Assembly: GCA_964481885.1 (NCBI GenBank)
Contig: CAYZUS010000023.1
Location: 1 to 34,159, forward strand
Reading direction: 5' to 3'
Source of the DNA: Fen731 sp964481885
Lineage (GTDB): Bacteria > Actinomycetota > Humimicrobiia > Humimicrobiales > Humimicrobiaceae
DNA: 34,159 bases
In this document: positions 1-7,789 of the stretch, one piece after another
Position numbering within the stretch: position 1 is the first letter of the stretch
Layout of the letters: each line of letters opens with the position of its first letter
Made by a program: the position numbers and the translations under genes
The notes under the pieces: model-generated
Database searches by the model: none
The model's input: only the letters and a program-made list of their open reading frames with translations
What the model was told of the DNA's origin: nothing

Positions 1-1
1 A

Positions 2-1189
2 CTATTTTTCAATTACCTTTTTAATCCTTTTGAGGCCTTCTGCAATGTTTTCCCTTGAAGTGGCATATGAAAGCCTTATATATTCCTCTTTCTCACCTGC
101 ATTCTTTACACCAAAAGAGGTCCTTGGCAGAACCGCGACATTGCCATCATGCAGAAGAAGCTGCTGCAGAGCCAGTGAGTCCTTCAGACCCAGATTCCTG
201 CATGCCTGTGTGACATTTGGAAATACATAAAAAGCTCCCTTTGGGGACAGGCACTTAAACCCTTTTATATCATTTAACCCATCAACTATAATGTCTCTTC
301 TTGCCTTAAATTCTTCGACCATCCTGTAAGTCTCGTCCTGCGGGCCCTCCAGTCCTTCCATGCCGGCGTATTGCGTAAAAGTGGCAGTGCATGTGATTAT
401 ATTTGTGTTGAGGGCTATCATGTGGGGAGTAAGCTCTTTGGGCATTACGACGTACCCAAGTCTCCAGCCGGTCATGGCATATACTTTGGAAAACCCGTCC
501 GCCAAAACTGTCCTTTCCTTCATCCCGTCAATGGAAATAATGCTGTTAAACTCACCGTCATAGACTATCCTGCTGTATATCTCATCAGATAAAATCCAGA
601 TATCATTTTTAATAGCTATTTTTGCTATAGCTTTAAGATCATCTTTTGAAAGTATGCCGCCTGTGGGATTCTGGGGAGAGTTGATTATTATCATCCTTGT
701 TTTATCGGTAATTGCTTTTTCCAGGTCATTTACATCAAAGGAAAACGCCTTTTCCTCAATCAATGGAAGCGGTACTGCTTTCCCTCCAACATAGTTTATC
801 AAAGATTCATAAATTGGATATCCGGGATTAGGGTAAATAACCTCATCACCACTATCGATTAACGCACTGATTGTGTTAAAAATAGCTGGCTTTGTGCTGG
901 GTGTAATAACAACGTTATCCATGTCAACGTCAATATTTCTTGTGGCACTTATATACTTTGCAACTGTCCTCCTGAAATCTGGAACACCTGCCGGCGGACT
1001 GTAATGGGTCTGGTTATCATTTATCGCCTTAATTCCTGCATTTTTTATATTTAAAGGTGTATCAAAATCTGGCTCCCCGACTCCAAAATTTACAATATTT
1101 CTGCCCTGTTCCTTAAGCTTTGTTACCTCTGCCAAAACTACAAATGCATTCTCATTGCCCAAACGGCCCATTCTTCTAGCCAGCCTCAT
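2..1189 (-). CDS. PLP-dependent class I/II aminotransferase (aspartate aminotransferase-like)
   Basis: Fold-type I PLP enzyme that would transfer an amino group between an amino acid and a 2-oxo acid in the cytoplasm. At 395 aa it has the family's usual length and is complete: the TAG stop lies at bases 2-4. Visible motifs are the NPTGG loop (residues 174-178, Asn174 near the PLP ring), SDEIYS (Asp202 for the pyridine nitrogen, Tyr205), the Schiff-base lysine Lys235 in GFSKVYAMTGWR, and Arg243 of the same motif. The GEPDFDTP and YSPPAGVP segments are typical of the AspC/AlaT-like Ib subgroup. The ATG start has a good AAGGAG about 7 bases upstream. Substrate specificity cannot be read from the sequence. 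The neighbouring M20 amidohydrolase on the same strand, 370 bp upstream, would fit amino-acid catabolism but is probably a separate transcript. Confidence 0.9.
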   Translation of the reverse strand: MRLARRMGRLGNENAFVVLAEVTKLKEQGRNIVNFGVGEPDFDTPLNIKNAGIKAINDNQTHYSPPAGVPDFRRTVAKYISATRNIDVDMDNVVITPSTKPAIFNTISALIDSGDEVIYPNPGYPIYESLINYVGGKAVPLPLIEEKAFSFDVNDLEKAITDKTRMIIINSPQNPTGGILSKDDLKAIAKIAIKNDIWILSDEIYSRIVYDGEFNSIISIDGMKERTVLADGFSKVYAMTGWRLGYVVMPKELTPHMIALNTNIITCTATFTQYAGMEGLEGPQDETYRMVEEFKARRDIIVDGLNDIKGFKCLSPKGAFYVFPNVTQACRNLGLKDSLALQQLLLHDGNVAVLPRTSFGVKNAGEKEEYIRLSYATSRENIAEGLKRIKKVIEK

Positions 1190-1221
1190 ATATAATCTCC
1201 TTATAGTGTCTCGTCAAGCAA

Positions 1222-1244
1222 TCTGATATTATTGTATTATCAGA
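1222..1244. promoter_or_regulatory. Dyad TCTGATA...TATCAGA upstream of the aminotransferase
   Basis: A 7-bp perfect inverted repeat (TCTGATA at 1222-1228, TATCAGA at 1238-1244) with a 9-bp spacer ends 33 bases upstream of the aminotransferase start. The spacing and symmetry suit a repressor operator, but no regulator is linked to it and AT-rich DNA yields such dyads by chance. Confidence 0.3.
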
Positions 1245-1559
1245 CTTAAATATTTAATAAAAGTTATATTTTACTTTAAATACCATAATTTTTTAACTTT
1301 TACTTTATTAAAATTTTATAGAATTTTTTGATTATTTTAAATTAAATGCTTCAAAGTGAAAGAATCTTAGTTTTAGCCGTAGACCGGCGCAGTACTTTGG
1401 CGATTTAGCAAAAATAATGTTTTAAAGTGAAAGAATTTAATTTTCCCCAAGCAAATTTAAAACAATCCGAGCTGAACCACTCACAATACATCCAACACAA
1501 TCATTGATTTAACTGACTCTGAATTCAGCTAATAACGATTGCACAATATTATTCTGCAA
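1245..1559. other. Intergenic region with a 71-bp-spaced direct repeat
   Basis: Non-coding stretch between the aminotransferase and the M20 gene. A 15-base word, T[C/T]AAAGTGAAAGAAT, occurs at 1351-1365 and 1422-1436, and looser similarity extends to roughly 35 bases around each copy. The DNA between the copies is locally GC-richer than the surroundings. No gene or clear terminator is visible. Confidence 0.4.
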
Positions 1560-2744
1560 CTATAATCCTTTTGTTGAAGCTTCGAATTCCTCTTTAATTG
1601 CTCTTAAAAACTCCGGCTCAAGCATTACCCTTGCACCAGTAAGCGCCATGCTTTTCATGCCGATCATCATTCCATTGTATGCGATATCAGTTTTCCCACA
1701 TTTCAGGAATTCCTGCGTATGAAGAGCAATGCCATCGCCGGATGTTTTAACCATCGGGTGGATGACAGGCATCTCATAACTTACAGTGCCGATGTCAGAA
1801 GATCCCAAAAGAAAAGGCTCGCTGTCTATTTCTCCCCCAAGCGATAGAAAATTTCTTTCATATTCTGCAATAAGTGTGTTATTTTTTAAAAGGTCATTAC
1901 AGGAATCATCAAAAACATTTATTTCAAGCTCTGATCCGGTTTGCAGGGCCGCGCCTCTTGCGCAATTCTTTACCTTCTCAATTACCTCATTTAGGTATTT
2001 CCTTTCCCTTGAGCGGATATAAAACTGTGCGGCAGCTGTTTCCGGTATAATATTTACCGCATCTCCGCCTTTGTTTATGATCCCATGTATGCGTACATCC
2101 TGTTTTAGCTGCTGCCTGAGCGCATTTATGGAAGTAAACAGCAAAATAACTGCATCCAGTGCATTTATACCATCGTGCGGTGCCGCTGCAGCATGTGCGG
2201 CCTTTCCCTTATATATAAATTCAACACCGTCCATAGCAAGCACAATAAGGCTGGTATTGTTTTTTGAGCCGCCGTGAAACATAAGCCCGATATCCAGCCC
2301 ATCAAAAGCGCCATTTTTGCTCATCGTCCCTTTTGCTCCTAATCCTTCCTCAGCAGGTGTTCCCATTACGACAATTTTCCCGCACAGCTGCCCTTTTAAC
2401 CTGGAAAGAGCTATTGCAGTGTTTACCGAAGAGGAAGCAATTATGTGGTGATGGCAGGCGTGACCCATTTGAGGAAGTGCGTCATATTCTGCGATAAAGG
2501 CCACAGCAGGACCTGGTTTCTGCAAGTCAAATTCCGCCCTGAAAGCAGTTGGCAGTGAGCCTGTGCCTGTTTCGACTGTGAAGCCGTTTTCCCTTAACTC
2601 ATCTGTCAGGTATTTTTGCGCCTTAAATTCCTTGTTTCCAAGTTCAGGATTGTCAAAAATATGGTCCGCCATCTCTCTGGCGCGTGATCCTGTTTTTTCA
2701 ATTTCAGCTATAATACTTTCACGCAAAGAATCTGAAACTGCCAC
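1560..2744 (-). CDS. M20 family amidohydrolase/peptidase (AbgB or N-acyl-amino-acid hydrolase type)
   Basis: Zinc-dependent amidase that would cleave an N-acyl, peptide-like or aminobenzoyl-glutamate-like amide in the cytoplasm. It is 394 aa, the normal length. The M20 pattern is clear: FIAEYDALPQ followed by a GHACHHH metal-binding segment, GTPAEEGLGAKG carrying the catalytic and metal-binding Glu pair, LMFHGG, and a central dimerisation segment (GKAAHAAAAPHDGINALDA). The start is GTG at 2742-2744, supported by GGAGG 8 bases upstream. No signal peptide is seen. The AbgB-like branch is the best match by motif style, but the substrate cannot be named. Confidence 0.88.
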   Translation of the reverse strand: MAVSDSLRESIIAEIEKTGSRAREMADHIFDNPELGNKEFKAQKYLTDELRENGFTVETGTGSLPTAFRAEFDLQKPGPAVAFIAEYDALPQMGHACHHHIIASSSVNTAIALSRLKGQLCGKIVVMGTPAEEGLGAKGTMSKNGAFDGLDIGLMFHGGSKNNTSLIVLAMDGVEFIYKGKAAHAAAAPHDGINALDAVILLFTSINALRQQLKQDVRIHGIINKGGDAVNIIPETAAAQFYIRSRERKYLNEVIEKVKNCARGAALQTGSELEINVFDDSCNDLLKNNTLIAEYERNFLSLGGEIDSEPFLLGSSDIGTVSYEMPVIHPMVKTSGDGIALHTQEFLKCGKTDIAYNGMMIGMKSMALTGARVMLEPEFLRAIKEEFEASTKGL

Positions 2745-3174
2745 TATAGAAACCTCCGATTAAATAATGTTAACATATACAAGCAAATCAACTGTTTGTT
2801 AAAATTACGCTTAATAATCTTTTTAATCTTGCCTTTTTTTAGAAAATTATTCTTCCTTAACCAATTAAAAAAATAAAAAAATTATATTTGTAATTATATC
2901 ATTATATATAAAATTATTTGCATAGACGCAAAAATGCTTTTTTCAATTAGCAGAAATGTTTGTGTTTCTTTTGAGGCGAAAGAAAACCATAAAAAGATGA
3001 GAAATCTGTAGTAATTATGCTTGCAGATAACACTTATAAATACAAAATCCGGAGAAGTCAAAATCCAGTTAAGACAACACCAAATTAGGGCAAAACCAAA
3101 TCAAGTTAGTACCAAATCAAGTCATAACCAAAATATGGCGACATCAACCCAATACCATGTCATTACACATCAAA
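2745..3174. other. AT-rich intergenic region with a 16-bp tandem array
   Basis: This region holds the leader of the M20 gene on the left and a degenerate tandem repeat on the right. The word CCAAAT recurs with an exact 16-bp period at 3080, 3096, 3112 and 3128 (the last copy as CCAAAAT), flanked by further decayed copies. A plus-strand reading of about 68 codons crosses this region, but its sequence is only a translation of the repeat, so no gene is called. Confidence 0.5.
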
Positions 3175-3217
3175 ATGGCCAGTACTGCATTTGCATTACT
3201 GGCCATGATCTTTTTTT
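3175..3217 (+). terminator. Strong hairpin with T-tract, possibly bidirectional
   Basis: Perfect 10-bp inverted repeat ATGGCCAGTA (3175-3184) / TACTGGCCAT (3197-3206), with an inner TGC/GCA extension, followed on the plus strand by GATC and seven T (3211-3217). On the minus strand it lies 25 bases beyond the stop of the surface-protein gene and is followed by TTTT, so it probably serves that gene. The longer T-tract, however, is on the plus strand, where no gene is visible. Confidence 0.7.
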
Positions 3218-3230
3218 AAAAAACTAACAG

Positions 3231-4517
3231 TTAATTTTTACGTAATCTCTTAATTGAAATCATCAATACACCAATAAGAAGTGCGATTATTCCAATAATA
3301 GCATAAGCGAAATTGTACCCGGTATAGGCGAGCCTTTTTATTCCAAGAACCTGTATGACGCCTGCTGCAACTGTGCCCTCGACTACTCTGATGTCAGAAG
3401 TTCCGGATAAAATTGGAATTGTTTCTTCAGGTGCTGTTGAAACTGATGTCGTTTCAGTTGTTTCGCCGCTTGCAGTTGTTTCACCGGTTGCAGTTGTTTC
3501 ACTTGTAGTCTCAGCAGTTGTTTCTACAGTATTTTCTACTGTGGTTTCAATAGTAACTTCTGATGCAGTTTCAGATGTTGTTTCAGCAGTCGTCCCGGCT
3601 GCAGTTGTCTCCGAAGTAGTCTCAATTGTTGTCCCGACTGCTGTAGTTTCAGACGTTGTTTCAGCAGTGGTACCTGCGGCTGTAGTTTCAGCTGTAGTAC
3701 CTGCGGCTATAGTTTCAGACGTTGTTTCAGCTGTGGTTTCAGCTGCGGATGTTTCCGGCGCACTGGTCTCGGCTGCAGTGGTTACAGCTGCAGTGGTTTC
3801 GACTGCTGCTGATGTAGTGTCTGTATTATCAGAAGATGAGTCCGAAGATATGGTTACGGCTGCAGTAGTTTCTGCTGCGGATGTATCCGGAGCAGTTGTT
3901 TCAGCTTCAGTTGTTGTAGTTTCTGCAGCGGTATCGGAAGATGTGCTTACGGCTGTAGTTTCAGCTGTGGTGGATGCTGTAGTCTCAGCTGTCGTAGCTG
4001 CTGTGGTGGATGCTGTAGTTTCAGCTGTGGTAGCTGCTGTAGTTTCGGTGGGAACAGTTCCCCCGCTTCCGCCTGAACATGTAGTTTCCACCCTTAATGC
4101 AGACCGTAAGTTACAGTTTATACCGGAATATTTTAGTCCATTTGACACAACTGCAACCCAGTTATCTGCCACAGGTGAATTGGTAATAAAACTCCAGCTT
4201 ATATCTTCACCCTTTTTTTTACCTACGATCCCGTTAATGGTTGCCGACGCTTTAGTGTCTACTGGATTTAGTACCAGGTTCCACAGATATTGGCCCTTGT
4301 TTAATTTTACTTTTTCACACTCACCTTTATCATAACTGCTCCAATTTTTTCCAGCATCAGATGTTCTTAACGAAACATTTCCACTGGCAGGAAGATTTTT
4401 GCAATTAGTTGAATCGGCAAAAACTGAATGTATTGGCAATAAAAATGAAAATAACCCAAAAATTAACAAACTAATTCCAATTATTGAAAACTTCTCAATT
4501 TTTTTAACATTGACCAT
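3231..4517 (-). CDS. Sortase-anchored surface protein with Thr/Glu/Ala repeat stalk and LAYTG sorting signal
   Basis: Predicted secreted cell-wall protein of 428 aa. It has an N-terminal signal peptide (Lys-rich start, hydrophobic core at about 10-30, likely cleavage after SVFA at residue 34). A small extracellular domain with several Cys follows (about 35-150), then a stalk of about 200 residues built from ETTA/AETTS-type repeats. The C terminus is a sorting signal: LAYTG (396-400), a 22-residue hydrophobic span and the basic tail KRLRKN. LAxTG is the class E sortase motif. The ATG at 4515-4517 is chosen because GGAGGG lies just upstream and the signal peptide begins there; a longer in-frame reading would overlap the preceding gene. 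It lies 17 bp downstream of the CopD-like membrane gene, likely in one operon. The partner domain is unrecognised. No sortase gene is in the window. Confidence 0.82.
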   Translation of the reverse strand: MVNVKKIEKFSIIGISLLIFGLFSFLLPIHSVFADSTNCKNLPASGNVSLRTSDAGKNWSSYDKGECEKVKLNKGQYLWNLVLNPVDTKASATINGIVGKKKGEDISWSFITNSPVADNWVAVVSNGLKYSGINCNLRSALRVETTCSGGSGGTVPTETTAATTAETTASTTAATTAETTASTTAETTAVSTSSDTAAETTTTEAETTAPDTSAAETTAAVTISSDSSSDNTDTTSAAVETTAAVTTAAETSAPETSAAETTAETTSETIAAGTTAETTAAGTTAETTSETTAVGTTIETTSETTAAGTTAETTSETASEVTIETTVENTVETTAETTSETTATGETTASGETTETTSVSTAPEETIPILSGTSDIRVVEGTVAAGVIQVLGIKRLAYTGYNFAYAIIGIIALLIGVLMISIKRLRKN

Positions 4518-4534
4518 GTAACCCTCCGATATTT

Positions 4535-5014
4535 TTAAAGTAACTGCATAAATGCAGTTAAAAATAATACAGCTATTCCCATTATCGAGCATACCAGCAT
4601 AACATTATTTATCCGTTTTTTTTGAGAACACAGCTCTTTTTCAGAATCAATGCTTTCACACAGAGGTTTTACTTTGGGGAATAAATAGAATATTGAAAAC
4701 AATATCAAAGCCATTATGGCAAGAGTCAGAATATGTTTCACTAAAAATATAATCCCATATGCACCAAGAAGTGTGGCTTCTCCGGATTCTATCTGCATGC
4801 TCATGACAACTCCGCTTAAAATAATAATAACCAGGCACACTATGCTTAATATCCTGAAAATTTTAAAAATAGGCACAATTATTTTTACACTTTCGCCGGT
4901 GTCAAATAGTTTAAAGATTGGAACCAATATAAGCGTCATTAAAATAATCGAACCTATCCATGCAGTAATAGCAGATAAATGCATAAAATTTATTATTAGC
5001 TTTGCCCAGATCAT
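4535..5014 (-). CDS. Four-helix membrane protein, CopD-like
   Basis: Integral membrane protein of 159 aa with four predicted transmembrane segments (about 5-32, 46-70, 82-110 and 136-157). The first helix begins NFMHLSAITAWIGSI, a His-in-helix pattern seen in CopD-domain and related putative copper or haem-associated membrane proteins. A charged cytoplasmic or extracellular loop (CESIDSEKELCSQKK) precedes the last helix. A GAGGTGG ribosome-binding site stands 8 bases ahead of the ATG. The surface-protein gene follows at 17 bp, so the two are probably co-transcribed. The CopD assignment rests on topology and the first-helix motif only; a generic membrane protein is equally possible. Confidence 0.6.
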   Translation of the reverse strand: MIWAKLIINFMHLSAITAWIGSIILMTLILVPIFKLFDTGESVKIIVPIFKIFRILSIVCLVIIILSGVVMSMQIESGEATLLGAYGIIFLVKHILTLAIMALILFSIFYLFPKVKPLCESIDSEKELCSQKKRINNVMLVCSIMGIAVLFLTAFMQLL

Positions 5015-5260
5015 TTAATACCACCTCTTTTATTAAATTTTTTTTAAGTTAATTTTTTATTTATTGTAACTAGTATCATTATTTATGTCAATATATAATT
5101 TTATATATTTATATAATATTATTTAGTAATTATTTTTATATTTTTGTTATAAATTTATATTATATTTATTACAACATTACCTTGTTTTATAAGTTTATTT
5201 ATCTGATTTATTTATGTTTGAGCGTTTTTTGGCAGACAGCCGCATAAAACGGTGTATTGA
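5015..5260. other. Very AT-rich intergenic stretch
   Basis: This 246-bp stretch, extremely AT-rich between about 5035 and 5215, separates the CopD-like gene from the terminator of the mutase operon. It must contain the promoter of the membrane/surface-protein pair on the minus strand, but no unambiguous promoter boxes stand out. No gene is seen. Confidence 0.4.
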
Positions 5261-5287
5261 AAAACGCCTCCTTTTAGGAGGCGTTTT
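5261..5287. terminator. Bidirectional Rho-independent terminator after the mutase operon
   Basis: Perfect 11-bp stem AAAACGCCTCC (5261-5271) / GGAGGCGTTTT (5277-5287) with loop TTTTA. Because the stem ends in A and T runs, it works on either strand. It lies about 85 bases after the stop of the B12-binding subunit gene and closes the mutase operon. Confidence 0.85.
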
Positions 5288-5372
5288 GTTCATTTTTATA
5301 ATACTTTTATGGCAGTCTTTTTACTGCCCAAATCATCTGTGGTGCGGCAAAACCTGTAATTTTAAAAAATCT

Positions 5373-5783
5373 TTAAACCGCAGCCTTTTTGCCGACCAGT
5401 TCAACCACTGAATTTACTATTTCATCTCTTGTGGCACCGGCAGTATACACTCCCTCAAATCCGATTTCTTTTAACTTGTCTCCATCTTCTATTGAGAATA
5501 TTCCGCCGATTATAAACACCATGCTGTCTTTTAACCCCTCTGTTTCTGCATCATCCAAAAGATCTTTGCCAAGCGTAAGATGGGCTCCGCCCAGAGAGCT
5601 TACCCCAACCACATCAACATGTTCCTGGATAGCAATATTTAAGATTTCTTTGGGCATGGCATTGCCAAGATATATAACTTCCATCCCGGCATCCCGAAGC
5701 ATTTTTGCAACTGTAATGACTCCCCTGTTATGAACATCCAACCCTAGTTTTGCCAAAACCAGCTTAATCTTTCTGTCAGCCAT
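5373..5783 (-). CDS. Acyl-CoA mutase B12-binding (small) subunit
   Basis: Cobalamin-binding partner of the large mutase subunit encoded just upstream. It is 136 aa, one B12-binding Rossmann domain, as in two-subunit methylmalonyl-, isobutyryl- and hydroxyisobutyryl-CoA mutases. The signature DVHNRG (residues 16-21) gives His18 as the axial cobalt ligand, VVGVSSLGG carries the SxL loop, and IIGGIF gives the GG motif. The ATG at 5781-5783 is preferred over a TTG seven codons earlier, because AAAGGA sits about 10 bases ahead of the ATG. A 246-bp spacer separates it from the large-subunit gene, an unusually long gap for this pair. A corrinoid protein of a methyltransferase is the alternative, but the length and context favour a mutase. 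Confidence 0.88.
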   Translation of the reverse strand: MADRKIKLVLAKLGLDVHNRGVITVAKMLRDAGMEVIYLGNAMPKEILNIAIQEHVDVVGVSSLGGAHLTLGKDLLDDAETEGLKDSMVFIIGGIFSIEDGDKLKEIGFEGVYTAGATRDEIVNSVVELVGKKAAV

Positions 5784-5958
5784 TTTTATAAATCCTTTCT
5801 GCAATAAAAAAATGTATATTATTTAAATTGTTCTTAATCCACCATTCTTGCTCTACCTATTATTAATATTTCTATTATTCTTAAAAGTCTTTTCTTAAAC
5901 TGTAATCATTAGGTTTGGATATATTTCCTGCTGCTTAAACTATTTATTCCATTTTAAA

Positions 5959-6040
5959 CCAGCAATATATCTAAGCTCTGCCAATATTAAGTTTGCCACA
6001 AAAGCGCCAAATATATACTCTGCCTGTTTTACCAGAAAAC
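5959..6040 (-). repeat. Imperfect duplication of the mutase large-subunit 3' end
   Basis: On the minus strand the gene end TTTTCTGGTAA...GGCAGAG (stop codon included) recurs about 40 bases downstream as TTTTGTGGCAAA...GGCAGAG. The shared CTCTGCC words (plus-strand reading) are at 6018-6024 and 5976-5982, and CCASAAAA is at 6032-6039 and 5996-6003. Similarity is interrupted by a 6-bp length difference, so this is the weakest of the gene-end duplications. Confidence 0.4.
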
Positions 6041-7789
6041 CGGTGGTTTCCAGAGCCCGAAAGATTTTTTAAACACCTTAAAAATCTCCCCGCCACTGCT
6101 TCCGGCCTGTGCGCATTCAAGTGAGAAAGGGACAATGTTTTTATTTTTTCTGCAGGCATCTTCAAGTCCGGCCAGGGCGGTCCCTACTTTTTCATTATCC
6201 CTGTTCATCCTCAACCTGGCCAGCTTTGCCTTCTGGCGTTCTTCCACCCCTTCAGGATATCTGAAAATGTCGATTGTAGGTTTCTTTTCTTCGGCGCTTC
6301 TGAAAACATTGCTGCCAACAAATTTTATGTCACCTTTGTCAATAAGCTGTTTTTCCTTGTAAAAGTAATTTGCAATCTTGTTATGTATCCAGCCTTTTTC
6401 AATTGACCTTACGTAACCGCCCACTTTTTCTATTTCACCTATCTCATCAAGTATCCTGTTTTCAATATCATTTGTAAGCGCCTCAACATAAAATGAGCCT
6501 CCAAGTGGGTCCACGACTTCTGTTATGGCAGTCTCCTCCTGTATTATCTGCTGTGTCCTCAAAGACAGAAGTGCAGATTCCTCAGTAGGCACCGAATAGG
6601 CTTCATCATAAGAATCAACATGAAGTGACTGTACTCCCGCAAAAACTGCAGACAGTCCCTGCACGGCGGCTCTTATAAGATTATTTAAGGGCTCTTCTCT
6701 TACAAGGGAAATGCCTGATGTCTGCACATGGCATCTCATCCACATTGACCTTGGGTTTTTTGCTCTATATTTATATTTCATGATTTTATACCAGAGCCTT
6801 CTTACAGCCCTGATCCTTGCGACTTCCTCAAAGAAATCACTGGAAATTGACCAGAAAAATGCCAGCCTTTCGGCAATCCAGTCAGCTTCATAGCCCCTCC
6901 TGATTAACTCGTCAAGGCTTTCCATGGCATTTGAAACTGCAACTGCCATTTCAGTTACACCTGAAGTTCCGAACTCATGAAGATTGTATCCATTTAAAGT
7001 AGTGAAATTAAAATGCGGTACATTATTCTTTATATACTCAATATTATCGCACTGAATTCTGAAACAATCTTTTGGCGGGATGTATTCAGGGCCGCTTCTT
7101 ACAACTTCTTCAAGAGTGATGTCATTCTGGACACTTCCTTTGATGGCGTCCAGGGAATATCCTCTCCTTAATGCGGCCGCCATATACATTGGGAACAGTA
7201 TCGCAGTGTTTGAGGGATAATGGGTAACAAGTGAGACAGTGACCTTGTCAATTGGTATATCTTTAAAGCATATCTCCATATCATCTGCAGAGTCTATTGC
7301 AACTCCGGACATTCCGACCTGTCCTTTCGATATGGGGTCATCAGAGTCATACATCTGGGTTGTAGGGAGGTCATGGATAACACTAAGGCCGGTAGCTCCG
7401 TGAGCGAGCATGTATTTTAATCTCTGGTTTGTCTCCTCGGGTCCGCCAAACCCATTTATCTGGCGCATTGTAAATTTTTTACCCCTGTACATATTAGGAT
7501 GCACGCCCCTGGTAAAGGGCTCACTTCCGGGCATTCCCAAATCAAACTTGTAATCAAAATCCGGGGTCTGTGCAGGAGTGTAAAGCATGTCTCTTGGTAT
7601 TTCTGAGCCCAGTATGGTAAGTGGGGTCACTGTCCAGTCCTGGCTCCCATCAGCTCCGGTATACCTGCTCTTTAAGCTGTCATAATCTTTTTTTATTGCA
7701 TTTAAAGCCTCTTTATTATAAAGAGGATTCGGGTCTTCATTTTTGATCTTTTCATTTAAGATTTCCCTAGTACTTTGTCTCTCTGTCAT
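6029..7789 (-). CDS. Methylmalonyl-CoA mutase-like large subunit with altered active-site residues
   Basis: Adenosylcobalamin-dependent acyl-CoA mutase catalytic subunit: a 586-aa TIM barrel without its own B12 domain, which is supplied by the 5373-5783 gene. Family landmarks are clear: MRQINGFGGPEETN (108-121), GLSVIHDLPTTQMYDSD (134-150), SVQNDI (219-224), RCHVQTSG (352-359), QSLHVDSYDEA (387-397) and VDPLGGSFYVE (426-436). By motif alignment, Ile111 replaces the Tyr89 of the Propionibacterium enzyme and Asn269 (in GYNLHE) replaces catalytic His244, while Arg231 matches the CoA-carboxylate Arg207. Ile at the first position recalls 2-hydroxyisobutyryl-CoA mutase, but the Asp of that enzyme is not seen (Ile138). 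The substrate may therefore not be methylmalonyl-CoA. The gene overlaps the end of meaB by 23 bp; a GGAGAAAGG site precedes the ATG. Confidence 0.85.
   Translation of the reverse strand: MTERQSTREILNEKIKNEDPNPLYNKEALNAIKKDYDSLKSRYTGADGSQDWTVTPLTILGSEIPRDMLYTPAQTPDFDYKFDLGMPGSEPFTRGVHPNMYRGKKFTMRQINGFGGPEETNQRLKYMLAHGATGLSVIHDLPTTQMYDSDDPISKGQVGMSGVAIDSADDMEICFKDIPIDKVTVSLVTHYPSNTAILFPMYMAAALRRGYSLDAIKGSVQNDITLEEVVRSGPEYIPPKDCFRIQCDNIEYIKNNVPHFNFTTLNGYNLHEFGTSGVTEMAVAVSNAMESLDELIRRGYEADWIAERLAFFWSISSDFFEEVARIRAVRRLWYKIMKYKYRAKNPRSMWMRCHVQTSGISLVREEPLNNLIRAAVQGLSAVFAGVQSLHVDSYDEAYSVPTEESALLSLRTQQIIQEETAITEVVDPLGGSFYVEALTNDIENRILDEIGEIEKVGGYVRSIEKGWIHNKIANYFYKEKQLIDKGDIKFVGSNVFRSAEEKKPTIDIFRYPEGVEERQKAKLARLRMNRDNEKVGTALAGLEDACRKNKNIVPFSLECAQAGSSGGEIFKVFKKSFGLWKPPVFW

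Noticed and set aside
3021..3227. 68-codon plus-strand reading before the surface-protein gene
   Set aside because: It translates the 16-bp array and the terminator hairpin; no ribosome-binding site and no protein-like pattern.
3355..4335. 326-codon plus-strand reading opposite the surface-protein repeats, rich in Val/Ser/Ala
   Set aside because: It is the antisense of the ETTA repeat codons; the low-complexity period keeps the frame open. No start signal or recognisable domain.
5373..5783. Corrinoid protein of a methyltransferase system working with the URO-D-like proteins
   Set aside because: Length, motif form and its place after the mutase and meaB genes fit a mutase B12 subunit; methyltransferase corrinoid proteins usually carry an extra N-terminal helical domain.
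5971..6165. 64-codon minus-strand reading overlapping the mutase large-subunit end
   Set aside because: Out of frame with the mutase, whose C terminus matches the family; considered as frameshift evidence but the mutase already ends normally.
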